Numbered from the stretch's first letter, positions 35,551 to 45,087 are shown. The stretch: 64,000 nt of DNA from Hoeflea phototrophica DFL-43 (GCF_000154705.2 NZ_CM002917.1:3607853-3671852); one strand, 5' to 3'. Program-made: numbers and translations. The notes: generated by a model not told the origin, from the sequence alone.

Positions 35551-37029
35551 TTGAAGATCAAAGCCGGAGCAATTCTCTCTTCGATCCGGATCGACCGAAG
35601 CTCTGACCGCAAGATCAGCGTTCAGCTCTATATGGGCCTGCGCGACATCATTCTCTCGGGTGGATTGAACGGAGGCGAGCGGCTGCCCGCAACCCGCACC
35701 CTTGCCAGCGAGCTGGGGGTCTCGCGCACAACCGCGCTCGATGCCGTCGACCGGCTTGTCTCTGAAGGCCTGCTGGAATCCCGCATCGGCGCCGGCACCT
35801 TTGTCAGCCACACTCTCAAGGATCGCGTGCCTTCCTCGGCGAGGACCGCCGGCCCGGAACCAAAGCAACCCTTGCGTCTTTCACCCACGGCGGTCCAGGC
35901 AAACCGCCTGTTCGCAGACCGCAGGCAGCTGCCGCACAAGTCCCAGGCATTTGTCACCGCCTTGCCCGCGCTCAATGCGTTTCCCATGGCGCAATGGGCG
36001 CGGCTCTCGGCGCGGCATCTAAGATCAGACCGCGATGCGGTCATGGGATATGGCAACTCCTTTGGCCATCCGCGTCTTCGCGCAGCCATCGCATCTCACC
36101 TCAATGCCACCCGCGGCATTCAGTGCGACCCTGAACAAGTCTTCATCACCGGCGGCGCACAGCAGGCCTTCTCGGTGATCGGAAGCATGCTGCTCGACCG
36201 CGGCGAGAAGGTCTGGTTCGAAAATCCGGGAGCCATCGGCGCGCGCAACGCCTTCATCGCTTGCGGCGCGGACCTGGTCCCTGTGGCCGTGGATGACGAA
36301 GGCATCAATGTCGCCGACGGGCTGGCCAAGGCGCCAGACTTCCGCCTCGCCTTTGTCACCCCGTCCCACCAGCAGCCCTTGAGCCGTGTTCTCAGCCTGT
36401 CGCGGCGGCTGGCACTTCTCAACGCAGCCGAGACTGCGAATGCGTTCATCATCGAGGATGATTATGACGGTGATTTCTATTTCGGTGACCAGCCGCTTCC
36501 GACGCTCAAGAGCATCGATACCAATGGCCGGGTGATCTATGTCGGCACTTTTTCCAAGACGCTGTTTCCCTCCCTGCGGCTGGGGTATCTGGTGGCCCCG
36601 CAAAACATGGCCGATGCGGTCTCGGGCATCTTCTCCGCAGCGCTCGGCGGGGTGGCGACCTGGCCGCAGGCGGTGGTGGCGGACTTCATCGATGAGGGGC
36701 ATTTCGCCACCCACATCCGCACAATGCGAAACCACTACAAGCAACAGCATGAGGCCTTGCATCATCACGCCCTTGGATTGGACACCAGCCTGCAGATTCA
36801 ACGCGCCTCGGCAGGCTTTCATACCGTCGGCTTTTTCAATGAGCCCGGGCGCAAGGAAGAGGCGTTTGTCAGCGCCGCCGCCGAGCGGGGTCTGACCCTT
36901 TCGGGCATCGGACGCTATTGTCTTGAGCCGATAGAACGCAAAGGTGTTGTCATCGGCTATGGTGCCGCCAGCGAAGCTGAAATAAGATCAGGTGTCGAAA
37001 CCTTGAACGCCTTGCTGGAGCAGACCTGA
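35551..37029 (+). CDS. MocR/PdxR-type regulator (GntR helix-turn-helix fused to aminotransferase-like domain)
   Basis: A 492-residue protein from TTG 35551, with GGAG 7 bases upstream. The N-terminal GntR winged helix (residues about 15-85, with [31 protein letters not shown]) is joined by a linker to a fold-type I aminotransferase-like domain. The PLP-binding Lys is in [17 protein letters not shown] near 336. Members sense amino compounds or PLP. The divergent enolase-type gene and the downstream importer share its putative operator, so it likely controls both, and itself. Confidence 0.9.
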   Translation: MKIKAGAILSSIRIDRSSDRKISVQLYMGLRDIILSGGLNGGERLPATRTLASELGVSRTTALDAVDRLVSEGLLESRIGAGTFVSHTLKDRVPSSARTAGPEPKQPLRLSPTAVQANRLFADRRQLPHKSQAFVTALPALNAFPMAQWARLSARHLRSDRDAVMGYGNSFGHPRLRAAIASHLNATRGIQCDPEQVFITGGAQQAFSVIGSMLLDRGEKVWFENPGAIGARNAFIACGADLVPVAVDDEGINVADGLAKAPDFRLAFVTPSHQQPLSRVLSLSRRLALLNAAETANAFIIEDDYDGDFYFGDQPLPTLKSIDTNGRVIYVGTFSKTLFPSLRLGYLVAPQNMADAVSGIFSAALGGVATWPQAVVADFIDEGHFATHIRTMRNHYKQQHEALHHHALGLDTSLQIQRASAGFHTVGFFNEPGRKEEAFVSAAAERGLTLSGIGRYCLEPIERKGVVIGYGAASEAEIRSGVETLNALLEQT

Positions 37030-37063
37030 CAGGCGTCACAAATTGGTATGGAAAAATATCTAT

Positions 37064-37087
37064 ATTGGATATGCGTTGCAGTCCAAT
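37064..37087. promoter_or_regulatory. candidate MocR operator ahead of the ABC importer
   Basis: A perfect inverted repeat, ATTGGA-N12-TCCAAT, 81 bases before the binding-protein start. Its right half (TTGCAGTCCAAT) is identical to 35514-35525. A related TTGGTATGG lies just upstream at 37043. Confidence 0.68.
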
Positions 37088-37167
37088 GAGCAGTTACGCT
37101 CATCTCTGTCGACGCTAATTTTCGGCCAATACGCGCTAATTTTCAGAGACTTCACAGGGAGAACATC

Positions 37168-38244
37168 ATGATCACAAGAATTGCAATCGCTGGCCTTTTG
37201 GCTGCGACCGCGCTTGCAGCCGTTCCGGCGCAGGCGGAAACACTCCGCCTTTTGACCTGGGGCTCTTACGCACCTGACGAACTGGTCAAGAAGTTCGAAG
37301 CAAAATATCCCGAAATCACCGTCGAGGTGACCTTCTCCAACAACGAGGAAATGGTCGCCAAGCTGCGCGCCACTGGCGGCGCCGGTTTTGACCTGGCCCA
37401 GCCAAGCCATGACCGCATCTTCGCGGCCCAGCAGGAATACAACATCTACAAGCCGCTCGATCTCTCCAAGATCGACACCTCGTCCATGCAGACGAGCCTG
37501 CTTGATGGCGTCAAGGCCAACACCACGATCGACGGTGAGGTCTATGCCGTGCCGCATCAGTGGGGCACTTCCGGCCTGATGACCAACAAGTCAATGGCGC
37601 CCGACATCAAGGCATGGGGCGATCTGTGCGATCCGGCCTACAAGGGCAAGACCTCGATGCGCCTCCGCCGCACCATCCTTCTCGGCACAGCCTTCGACAT
37701 GGGCGAAGATCCGTTTGCAGCCTATGCCGATCTCGACAAGTACCAGGAGATCCTCGACAAGGTCGCTGACAAGCTCATCGAGTGCAAGGACAACATCAAG
37801 GCCTATTGGAAGGGCGGCGACGACCTTTCCGCGATGATGCTCTCGGGCGAAATCGTGGCGTCCGAGACCTGGGATTCCACCGCCTACAAGCTTTTCGGTG
37901 AAAACCAGGACATCGTTTTCGTTCCGCCGAAAACCGGCGCACTAGCCTGGATCGACACCTTTGCGTTTCCGCGTAAGGGCGAAGCGGATGATGCCGCCTA
38001 CAAGTGGATCAACTTCGTGCTCGAGCCGGAAAACGTGAAAATCATGTCAGCCAGCACCGGTGCTATTGCAGCCGTTAATGGCGGCCTGGACATGCTGCCT
38101 GACGACAAGAAGATGGCCGTCAACGCCGCCTTCACCGAGGCCGACATCAACAACCTCAAGTTCTTTGCCAACATTCCTCCCGGCGTGGAAGACATGGAAG
38201 GCAAGACGCTTGAGAAGATCAAGGCAGCCACCGGCTCCGAATAA
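37168..38244 (+). CDS. ABC transporter substrate-binding protein (spermidine/putrescine PotD/PotF type)
   Basis: A 358-residue periplasmic protein with GGGAG ahead of ATG 37168. The signal peptide (residues 1-24, ending AAVPAQA) precedes TLRLLTWGSYAPDELVKKFEAKY, the usual opening of PotD-like proteins, and VYAVPHQWGTSGLM near 128. Ligands of this family are polyamines, but also other amines and small organic acids. It is the first gene of a complete importer (37168-41209). The presence of a PuuB-like oxidase downstream favours an amine. Confidence 0.9.
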   Translation: MITRIAIAGLLAATALAAVPAQAETLRLLTWGSYAPDELVKKFEAKYPEITVEVTFSNNEEMVAKLRATGGAGFDLAQPSHDRIFAAQQEYNIYKPLDLSKIDTSSMQTSLLDGVKANTTIDGEVYAVPHQWGTSGLMTNKSMAPDIKAWGDLCDPAYKGKTSMRLRRTILLGTAFDMGEDPFAAYADLDKYQEILDKVADKLIECKDNIKAYWKGGDDLSAMMLSGEIVASETWDSTAYKLFGENQDIVFVPPKTGALAWIDTFAFPRKGEADDAAYKWINFVLEPENVKIMSASTGAIAAVNGGLDMLPDDKKMAVNAAFTEADINNLKFFANIPPGVEDMEGKTLEKIKAATGSE

Positions 38245-38252
38245 GCCCTGAA

Positions 38253-38318
38253 CCCGCCGGCTCGTCAGGAGCGGGCGGGGACTGACAGCGGCTGCGTGTG
38301 ACAACGATGCGCAGCCGC
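38253..38318 (+). other. two GC-rich hairpins between the binding-protein and ATPase genes
   Basis: The first (38253-38279) pairs CCCGCC with GGCGGG and extends with GCTC/GAGC after one mismatch; the second (38288-38318) pairs GCGGCTGCG with CGCAGCCGC. Neither has a T-run, so read-through with 3' protection of the binding-protein mRNA is the likely effect. Confidence 0.65.
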
Positions 38319-38359
38319 ACCACTTTTGCGGCCATGCCCGCGCAATGACTGGGTGCTCG

Positions 38360-39472
38360 ATGCAATCGACCACAGACAACGACCTGGAATGCCTCGACGT
38401 CAGGAAACACTTTGGCACCGTTCGCGCCGTTGATGATGTCTCCTTCGAAATTCCCAAAGGTTCCTTCTTTTCAATTCTCGGCCCCTCCGGCTGCGGCAAG
38501 ACCACGCTGATGCGGATGATTGCCGGTTTCGAAACGCCGTCTTCGGGCGACATCCGGATCAAGGGCAAGTCGGTGATCGGCACGCCGCCCAACCGGCGCA
38601 ACGTCAAGATGGTGTTTCAGCATCTCGCGCTGTTCCCGATGATGAATGTCTACGAGAACATCGCCTACGGACTGCGCTGCGCGGGAGCCTCGAAAGATGT
38701 GATCCGCACCAAGGTGCATGACGTGCTCGAGCGCATCTCGCTGCCCGACGTTGCCAATCGTGAGATCAGCCAGCTTTCGGGTGGCCAGAAGCAGCGCATC
38801 GCCATTGCCCGCTGCATGGTGCTCGATCCCGACGTGCTGCTGCTCGATGAGCCGCTGGGCGCCCTCGATCTCAAATTGCGCGAAGCCATGAAGATCGAAC
38901 TCAAGCTGTTGCAGCACCAGTTCGACACCACCTTCGTCTACATCACCCACGACCAGTCCGAAGCACTCGTCATGTCCGACAATGTCGCAATCATGAACGA
39001 GGGAAAATTTGTCCAGATCGGCACCCCGCAGGAGCTCTACCACAACCCTGCCGCAGCCTTCGTGGCAGGCTTTGTCGGCGACACCAACCGTTGGGCCGGC
39101 AAGGTCACAAGGGTCGAAGGCGACACTGTCGAAGTTGCAACCGAGGCCGGGCTGACGATGCGCGGATCGGTCCGCGGCGGCACCAGCCCCTCTGTCGGCG
39201 ATGCCGTCAACGCCTTCGTGCGGCCCGAATTCATCACCGCGACCAGAGCCGGTGGCGGCGCTCAATCGGGCGCTGACGGTGGCAATCTGATCGAAGGCAA
39301 GATCGACAGCATCCTGTTCAATGGCGCCAACAGCCGCGTTCTGGTGCGTGACGGGGCCGGCGAACTGATCGAGGCCGATGTCGTGCTGACCGGCGGTCCC
39401 GAGGACCTCAAGCCCAAGGACGACGTCACGCTCAACTGGTCGGCGGCGCAGACCATGAGCTTCAAGACGTGA
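38360..39472 (+). CDS. ABC transporter ATP-binding protein (PotA/PotG type)
   Basis: A 370-residue ATPase; ATG 38360 is taken, ATG 38345 would add five residues and neither has a strong ribosome site. Walker A GPSGCGKTT near 42, signature LSGGQKQR near 139, Walker B LLLDEPLGALD near 159 and switch His VYITHDQSEA near 196 are intact. A TOBE-like C-terminal domain (from about 240, NRWAGKVTRVEGDTVEV) is usual for this group. It acts with the two permeases that follow. Confidence 0.92.
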   Translation: MQSTTDNDLECLDVRKHFGTVRAVDDVSFEIPKGSFFSILGPSGCGKTTLMRMIAGFETPSSGDIRIKGKSVIGTPPNRRNVKMVFQHLALFPMMNVYENIAYGLRCAGASKDVIRTKVHDVLERISLPDVANREISQLSGGQKQRIAIARCMVLDPDVLLLDEPLGALDLKLREAMKIELKLLQHQFDTTFVYITHDQSEALVMSDNVAIMNEGKFVQIGTPQELYHNPAAAFVAGFVGDTNRWAGKVTRVEGDTVEVATEAGLTMRGSVRGGTSPSVGDAVNAFVRPEFITATRAGGGAQSGADGGNLIEGKIDSILFNGANSRVLVRDGAGELIEADVVLTGGPEDLKPKDDVTLNWSAAQTMSFKT

Positions 39473-39482
39473 GGGCCGCGCG

Positions 39483-40352
39483 ATGATGCAAAAGGACATC
39501 AAGCGGCTGTCGCTGTTTTTGCTGTTTGCCCCCTTTGCGCTGTGGATCGCGCTTCTGATCATTCTGCCGCATCTGGGCATGTTCTACATCTCTGTGCGCG
39601 AGAAGGTGGCGCCGCGCGTCTATGAGTTCGGCCTTGAGAATTACATCAATTTTTTCACTGAACCGATCTACTGGAACACGCTGATCCGCACCGGCTCGAT
39701 GTCGCTGCTGGTCACCGTTCTGGCCCTGTTACTGGGTTTTCCGATCGCCTATTACATCGCCAAGATCGCAGGCAACCGCACCCGCGGCGCGCTGTTCCTG
39801 ATGTGCCTGATCCCGCTCTGGGTCAGCGACCTGATTCGTGCCTTTGGCTGGATCCTGCTGTTGCGTGAAACCGGTGTGGTCTCCTCGAGCCTGCAATGGG
39901 CAGGCCTGATCAACACACCGATCGAGTTTCTCTACAATGATGCCGCGGTCATCATGGGACTGGTCTACACCGTGATCCTGTTCATGATCGTGCCCCTGGT
40001 GTCGACGCTTGATGGCATGGACAATTCGATGATCGAGGCCGGGTACAATCTGGGGGGCAACGGCCCCACCGTCTTGCGCCGGATCATCATCCCCTATGCG
40101 ATGCCCGGCATCGTCGCCGGCTGTATCGTGGTGTTCATGCTGACCGCCGGCAGCTACCTCACACCGATCCTGCTCGGCGGCAAGAATTCGAGCTGGTTCA
40201 CCGAGCAGATCTACGACCAGTTCATCACCCGCTACAATTGGGAATCGGGTGCGGCCTTCGGCTTCCTGCTGCTGGCCTTCACATCGCTGGTGGTCTGGGC
40301 CGGGCTGAAACTGTCAGGCCAGACCCTCAACTCGACGGTGGCAAAAAGCTGA
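39483..40352 (+). CDS. ABC transporter permease (PotB/PotH type)
   Basis: A 289-residue inner-membrane protein with six hydrophobic segments; the coupling loop is DNSMIEAGYNLGGNGPTVLRRIIIPYAMPG near 180-210 (E-A-x-x-L-G is the family motif). It starts at ATG 39483, 10 bases after the ATPase stop, and ends in a TGATG overlap with the next permease. Confidence 0.92.
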   Translation: MMQKDIKRLSLFLLFAPFALWIALLIILPHLGMFYISVREKVAPRVYEFGLENYINFFTEPIYWNTLIRTGSMSLLVTVLALLLGFPIAYYIAKIAGNRTRGALFLMCLIPLWVSDLIRAFGWILLLRETGVVSSSLQWAGLINTPIEFLYNDAAVIMGLVYTVILFMIVPLVSTLDGMDNSMIEAGYNLGGNGPTVLRRIIIPYAMPGIVAGCIVVFMLTAGSYLTPILLGGKNSSWFTEQIYDQFITRYNWESGAAFGFLLLAFTSLVVWAGLKLSGQTLNSTVAKS

Positions 40353-41209
40353 TGGCGATCAAGGCAAACCCCATCTTCCTGACAAGCTACCGGCTTTACG
40401 TCGCAGCTTTCTTCCTCTTCCTGGCGGCGCCGCTGGTGGCCGCCGGCGTGTTTGCCTTCAACGATTCCCTGTTTCCGTCACTGCCCTGGCAGGGCTTTAC
40501 GCTCGACTGGTTCTTCAATGACACCGAGCCCAAGCTCGGCATGTTTCATGACCGGCGGCTGCTGCGCGGGCTCTATTATTCCTTCGTTATCGCAACCGGC
40601 GTCTCACTGCTTTCGGTGTTCGTCGGCACCTGCAATGCATTCCTGTTCGTCCGCTGCGATTTCCCCGCCAAGGATTTCTTCTACATCATGATGGTCGTGC
40701 CGCTGGTGATCCCCGGCGTGATCCTGGGCATTTCGATCCTGCTGCTGGCCAGCACCATCGCCAATGGCGCTGAAGAGACATTGTCACTCGATCTCGACTT
40801 CCTCAGACCAGGCATCGTGCTGGTTGTTCTGGGGCAGTTTTCCTTCATCACCACCATCACTTCGCTGGTGATCGTGGCGCGGCTGCGCAAGTTTGATCAG
40901 TCGATGGAAGAGGCCGCCTACAATCTCGGCGCCAGCCGGGTGCGGGTCCTGCGCACCATCACACTGCCCTTCCTGTTCCCGGCCATGGCGGCAGCGGGCA
41001 TCGTCGCCTTCCTTGTGTCGTTTGAAAACTTCAACACCACCTTGTTTCTGGTCGGTTCCGAAGCGCCGCTGACGATCACCATGTATGACCGCATGGTCAA
41101 GGTCGGCTCCACGCCCGTGCTCAATGCCGTCTCTTTCTTCCTGATGATCGGATCCGCCCTGCTGGCGCTGGTGTCGGTTCTGGTTCAACGCGACCCGCCG
41201 AAGACGTGA
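40352..41209 (+). CDS. ABC transporter permease (PotC/PotI type)
   Basis: A 285-residue inner-membrane protein starting at ATG 40352, which shares one base with the previous stop. Six hydrophobic segments are present and the coupling loop reads FDQSMEEAAYNLGASRVRVLRTITLPFLFP near 180-210. It completes the importer. An insert of about 25 residues after the first helix (LDWFFNDTEPKLGMFHDRRLLRG) is at the usual periplasmic position. Confidence 0.92.
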   Translation: MAIKANPIFLTSYRLYVAAFFLFLAAPLVAAGVFAFNDSLFPSLPWQGFTLDWFFNDTEPKLGMFHDRRLLRGLYYSFVIATGVSLLSVFVGTCNAFLFVRCDFPAKDFFYIMMVVPLVIPGVILGISILLLASTIANGAEETLSLDLDFLRPGIVLVVLGQFSFITTITSLVIVARLRKFDQSMEEAAYNLGASRVRVLRTITLPFLFPAMAAAGIVAFLVSFENFNTTLFLVGSEAPLTITMYDRMVKVGSTPVLNAVSFFLMIGSALLALVSVLVQRDPPKT

Positions 41210-41239
41210 CCGCGCCAATTGCTCCGGCTGGATACACCC

Positions 41240-41461
41240 ATGCAGACCCGTGATTTCATTATCGTCGGCTCGGGCTCGGGCGGCTGTGTGCCGATCGGCA
41301 TCATTGATGCGGAAATTCGCCCCGGCCGGCAGCGGGTAACTGATGCGGAATTGATCGCCGATGTTCGCGCCCGCTCCGGAACCGTGCTGTACCCGACGGG
41401 CACTTGCCACATGAGAGCGGACCGGGCCGACATGATCCTTTCCGATCACGCTGGAGATTGA
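41240..41461 (+). pseudogene. GMC-type FAD oxidoreductase remnant (internally deleted)
   Basis: A 73-codon open frame from ATG 41240. Residues 1-16 (MQTRDFIIVGSGSGGC) are the FAD-binding start of a GMC oxidoreductase such as choline dehydrogenase. From residue 21 on, AEIRPGRQRVTDAELIADVRARSGTV and YPTGTCHM match the C-terminal part of the same family, where GTCRMG is conserved. About 450 residues of the normal protein are missing in between, and the tail after GTCHM is lost too. It can hardly be an enzyme. It lies 30 bases after the permease stop and 4 bases before an intact FAD oxidase. Confidence 0.82.
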
Positions 41462-41465
41462 GACC

Positions 41466-42767
41466 ATGACCCGGAACGCCGTTTTCAGCCCCGATTTCAA
41501 ACCCACTCCCTATTGGTGGGACGCAAGCCCGCAACAGGTCGCCGACCAGACCGAGTTGCCGGGCTCGGCCGATGTGCTTGTCATCGGCGCCGGCTACACC
41601 GGATTGCATGCAGCTATCGAGACGGCACGCGCCGGGCTCGACACTGTTGTCATCGACGCGGAAGCAGCTGGTTGGGGCTGCTCCACGCGAAATGGCGGTC
41701 AGATCTCGACCAGCGTCAAGCCTTCTTTTGCGGCCCTGAGCAGAAGCCATGGCGAAGCCTTGGCCATAGATCTTCTCAAGGAAGGCCAGGCGTCGCTCGA
41801 TCACGTGAGCGATTTTGTCCGCGACGAAGAGATCAACTGCGATTTCGCCGTCGTCGGCCGCTTTCATGGCGCACACACGCCGCGGCAATATGATGTGCTG
41901 GCCCGCGACTGCGAGATCCACCATCCGGGCTTCGAGACCGGGGCCTATATGGTTTCGCGCGCGGATCAGGCAAGCGAGCTGGGCACCGAAGCCTATTATG
42001 GCGGTGCCGTGTTTCCCCGCCACGCGAGCCTTGATCCGGGTAAATACCACGCGGGGCTTTTGAACGTCGCACGCACTACAGGTATGAAGATCACCAGCCA
42101 TTGCCGGGCAATGGAGATCACGCGGACCGGCGCGGGCTTTGAGGTGACGACCGCGAAAGGCCGCATCCGCGCCGACAAGGTCATTGTCGCCACCAATGGC
42201 TACACAGGCGCTCTCACACCATGGCATTGCCGCCGCGTCATCCCGATCGGTTCCTATGTGATCGCAACGGAAGAGATTCCGGCCGAACTTATGGACCGCC
42301 TGTTTCCAACCAACCGCATCCTCTCCGACACCCGCAAGCTGGTCTATTATTACCGTCCCTCGCCCGACCGCAAACGGGTGCTGTTTGGCGGCCGCGTATC
42401 ATTGTCGGAAACCGATCCGCGCAAAAGCGGCCCGAAATTGCGCGACGAGATGGTCCGGCTGTTTCCGGAACTGGCCGCCACACGCATCAGCCATTCCTGG
42501 GCCGGCACCGTGGCCTTCAGCTTTGACACGCTCGCCCATTGTGGCGAGGACAACGGGTTGTTCTACGCCATGGGCTATTGCGGCTCGGGTGTCGGGATGG
42601 CGGGCTATCTCGGCGCGCGCACCGGCCGGGCTGCGGCAGGCCTGGATGCAACGCCAAGTGCCTTCAGCCGTACGAAATTCCAGACCCGGCCGTTCTACAC
42701 CGGCTCACCCTGGTTCCTGGCCCCGTCCGTGGCCTTCTTCCGCCTGCGCGACCGCCTGGGCATTTGA
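41466..42767 (+). CDS. FAD-dependent amine oxidase (PuuB/OrdL-like DAO family)
   Basis: A 433-residue flavoprotein. The dinucleotide motif is VLVIGAGYTGLHAAIETARAG near 37-57, followed by GWGCSTRNGGQIS near 75, a hallmark of the gamma-glutamylputrescine oxidase group, and the C-terminal FYAMGYCGSGVGMAGYLG near 365-382 contacts FAD. It oxidises a secondary or primary amine to an aldehyde plus ammonia or amine and H2O2. It is the last gene of the importer run on the plus strand, which supports a polyamine or amino-acid-like amine as the imported substrate. Confidence 0.88.
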   Translation: MTRNAVFSPDFKPTPYWWDASPQQVADQTELPGSADVLVIGAGYTGLHAAIETARAGLDTVVIDAEAAGWGCSTRNGGQISTSVKPSFAALSRSHGEALAIDLLKEGQASLDHVSDFVRDEEINCDFAVVGRFHGAHTPRQYDVLARDCEIHHPGFETGAYMVSRADQASELGTEAYYGGAVFPRHASLDPGKYHAGLLNVARTTGMKITSHCRAMEITRTGAGFEVTTAKGRIRADKVIVATNGYTGALTPWHCRRVIPIGSYVIATEEIPAELMDRLFPTNRILSDTRKLVYYYRPSPDRKRVLFGGRVSLSETDPRKSGPKLRDEMVRLFPELAATRISHSWAGTVAFSFDTLAHCGEDNGLFYAMGYCGSGVGMAGYLGARTGRAAAGLDATPSAFSRTKFQTRPFYTGSPWFLAPSVAFFRLRDRLGI

Positions 42768-42803
42768 TCCCCAGGGCCGGGTTTCGTCACGGCAACACAG
42801 ATC

Positions 42804-43877
42804 TTACGTGTTGGAACCGTAGATCGCCTGAATCATCGCCTCGGTGACCTCCTTGGTCGTCGCGGTTCCACCCACATCCGGCGTCATGATCCCAGCTTCA
42901 CAAACCCGGTCCACCGCGGCCATCAGACGCTGGCTGCACTCATGCTCTCCGAGATGATCGAGCATCTGCGCCGCTGTCCAAAAGGTTGCGACCGGATTGG
43001 CGATACCCTTGCCGGTGATGTCGAAGGCCGAACCATGGATCGGTTCGAACATCGAGGGGAACCGGCGCTCCGGATCAATATTGGCCGTCGGCGCAACACC
43101 GAGGCTTCCCGCCAGCGCACCGGCAAGGTCGGAGAGAATATCGGCATGCAGATTGGTGGCGACAATCGTGTCGATGCTTTGCGGATTGAGCGTCATACGC
43201 ACCGTCATGGCGTCCACCAGCATCTTGTCCCAGGTCACATCGGGAAACTCTTGGGCCACCTCGGACGCGATTTCATCCCACATCACCATGCCAAAACGCT
43301 GTGCATTGGACTTGGTGACAACTGTGAGCAACTTCCGCGGACGCGATTGCGCCAGCCTGAACGCGTAACGCATGATCCGGGTCACACCAACGCGGGTGAA
43401 GATCGCCACCTCGGTGCCGACCTCTTCGGGAAGCCCGCGGTGAGCACGGCCGCCATGGCCGGAGTACTCGCCTTCCGAATTCTCGCGCACGATGACCCAG
43501 TCGAGATCGCCGACACCGACATTGCGCAAGGGGGATGTGATGCCGGGAAGGATCTTTGTCGGCCGAACATTGGCATACTGGTCAAACCCCTGGCAAATCG
43601 GCAGGCGCAGGCCCCAGAGCGTGATGTGGTCCGGCACGTCCGGTGCACCGACCGCGCCGAAATAAATGGCGTCGAACGGCTTGAGCTGTTCCAGACCATC
43701 GGCCGGCATCATCACACCGTGCTTCTTGTAATAGTCCGACCCCCAATCGAAAAATGTGAGCTTGTAATCGACATTGCCATTGCGCCTGGCAAGAGCTGCC
43801 AGAACGCCGGCGCCCGCTTCGATCACCTCTGGTCCGATGCCGTCTGCGGGAATGGCAGCAATATTATGGGTTCGCAT
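42804..43877 (-). CDS. tartrate dehydrogenase / D-malate dehydrogenase (isocitrate/isopropylmalate dehydrogenase family)
   Basis: A 357-residue cytosolic enzyme. It starts IAAIPADGIGPEVIEAG, has the substrate-binding RPTKILPGITSPLR near 103, ENSEGEYSGHGGRAHRG near 133 and TKSNAQRFGMVMWDE near 190, and the metal-binding DILSDLAGALAGSLG near 245 followed by EPIHGSAFDITGKGIANPVAT. These match the TtuC/DmlA branch: Mn2+- and NAD+-dependent oxidation or decarboxylation of tartrate or D-malate. It diverges from a LysR gene and is convergent with the amine oxidase. Confidence 0.88.
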   Translation of the reverse strand: MRTHNIAAIPADGIGPEVIEAGAGVLAALARRNGNVDYKLTFFDWGSDYYKKHGVMMPADGLEQLKPFDAIYFGAVGAPDVPDHITLWGLRLPICQGFDQYANVRPTKILPGITSPLRNVGVGDLDWVIVRENSEGEYSGHGGRAHRGLPEEVGTEVAIFTRVGVTRIMRYAFRLAQSRPRKLLTVVTKSNAQRFGMVMWDEIASEVAQEFPDVTWDKMLVDAMTVRMTLNPQSIDTIVATNLHADILSDLAGALAGSLGVAPTANIDPERRFPSMFEPIHGSAFDITGKGIANPVATFWTAAQMLDHLGEHECSQRLMAAVDRVCEAGIMTPDVGGTATTKEVTEAMIQAIYGSNT

Positions 43878-43996
43878 TTCGGGTCTCCTGAAACAGCAGA
43901 TACTCGCAAGCGGCCAGTGTTTTGTTCTGCCGCCGCGCTTTAGGCGCGGAAACTCGCAGCTTGACGGATCAACAACAATGTCTCATTTTTATATAA

Positions 43997-44010
43997 ATTA
44001 TTGACATAAT
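43997..44010. promoter_or_regulatory. AT-rich palindrome in the LysR/dehydrogenase divergent promoter
   Basis: ATTAT-TGAC-ATAAT, close before the LysR start (44022), in a strongly AT-rich stretch. It suits an autoregulatory LysR site. Confidence 0.4.
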
Positions 44011-44021
44011 AGGATTGCCAA

Positions 44022-44936
44022 TTGGACCTTCGCCAGCTTCGCTGTTTCATCGCTGTGGCTGAGACCCTGCATTTCGGTCAGGCGGCGCAGGCGCTCGACA
44101 TGCTGCCCGCTTCGCTTGGACGGCACATCAAAATGCTGGAGGAAAGCCTTGGCTGCCGGCTTTTGAACCGGACAACGCGCAATGTTTCACTCACCGACGC
44201 GGGCAGCAGATTTGTCGGGCCCGCGCGCGAGATCATCAAACGCACCAATGATCTCGAAGCCATGTTCCGCCAGACCCGGACGGACACCGCCTCTGTCCTC
44301 CGGGTTGGAGCGATCGACAGTGCCGCTGCCGGGCTGATGCCCCGCCTGCTCTCCCATTTCCGCGAAAGCCATCCTGAGATCGATATTCAGCTGCTGGAGC
44401 AGAAGACCATCCGCTTGTTGCCGCAGTTGCTCTCCGGACGGCTCGACATCGCAATTGTTCGCCCGCCCGCAGCACTCGATCCGAGGCTTGCCTCCAGGCA
44501 CCTGTTTTTCGAGACCGCTGTCGTGGCGATCCCGGATGGTCACCCGCTGGCGGCCCGCGCCACGGTGTCGGTCGGCGATATGGCGGACCAGCCGCTCATT
44601 GTGCCGGACCGGAAGTCCAGGCCCCATAGCCACGACCTCACCATGAAGCTGTTTGCCGAAGCAGGCCTGACCGCGAGAGTGGCCCAGATTGCCGAGGAAA
44701 AGCAGACAATCGTCAATCTTGTAAGCTCCGGGGTCGGCCTCGCAATCGTTCCGCGCTGGACTGCCCGCCTCGCGGTCGGCGGCGTCACCTATGTTCCGCT
44801 GGACGTCCCTGCCGGTTCGGCCCGAAACAAGCTTGCCCTGTCAGCCGTCTGGCTCCGCGACACCAGGGTCCCGGCCAGGGACGCCTTTCTCGCAGAACTC
44901 GACAAGCACATGGAGGAGCTTGAGACATCCGCCTGA
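44022..44936 (+). CDS. LysR-family transcriptional regulator
   Basis: A 304-residue regulator from TTG 44022 (AGGA 8 bases upstream). The winged helix is MDLRQLRCFIAVAETLHFGQAAQALDMLPASLGRHI (residues 1-36 and on to 58); the effector-binding domain starts near 92. It diverges from the tartrate/D-malate dehydrogenase gene, whose regulator it probably is, with tartrate or malate as likely effector (inference). Confidence 0.88.
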   Translation: MDLRQLRCFIAVAETLHFGQAAQALDMLPASLGRHIKMLEESLGCRLLNRTTRNVSLTDAGSRFVGPAREIIKRTNDLEAMFRQTRTDTASVLRVGAIDSAAAGLMPRLLSHFRESHPEIDIQLLEQKTIRLLPQLLSGRLDIAIVRPPAALDPRLASRHLFFETAVVAIPDGHPLAARATVSVGDMADQPLIVPDRKSRPHSHDLTMKLFAEAGLTARVAQIAEEKQTIVNLVSSGVGLAIVPRWTARLAVGGVTYVPLDVPAGSARNKLALSAVWLRDTRVPARDAFLAELDKHMEELETSA

Positions 44937-45087
44937 ATCCGAACGGCTTCGAGCTTGTCGCCGGCTCAATACAGACGATGGTGCTGATTGCCGGAATGGA
45001 ACCGGAAGCCTGTCCATTTCGGAGATGGCGGTCATCGCCAGGATAATCACTTAACTGACCCGCAGATAATCGGCTATATCTCTTCGA

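Noticed and set aside
44001..44010. TTGACATAAT as a promoter for the LysR gene
   Set aside because: TTGACA lies only 16 bases before the start codon, too close to leave room for a -10 and leader; more likely part of an operator.
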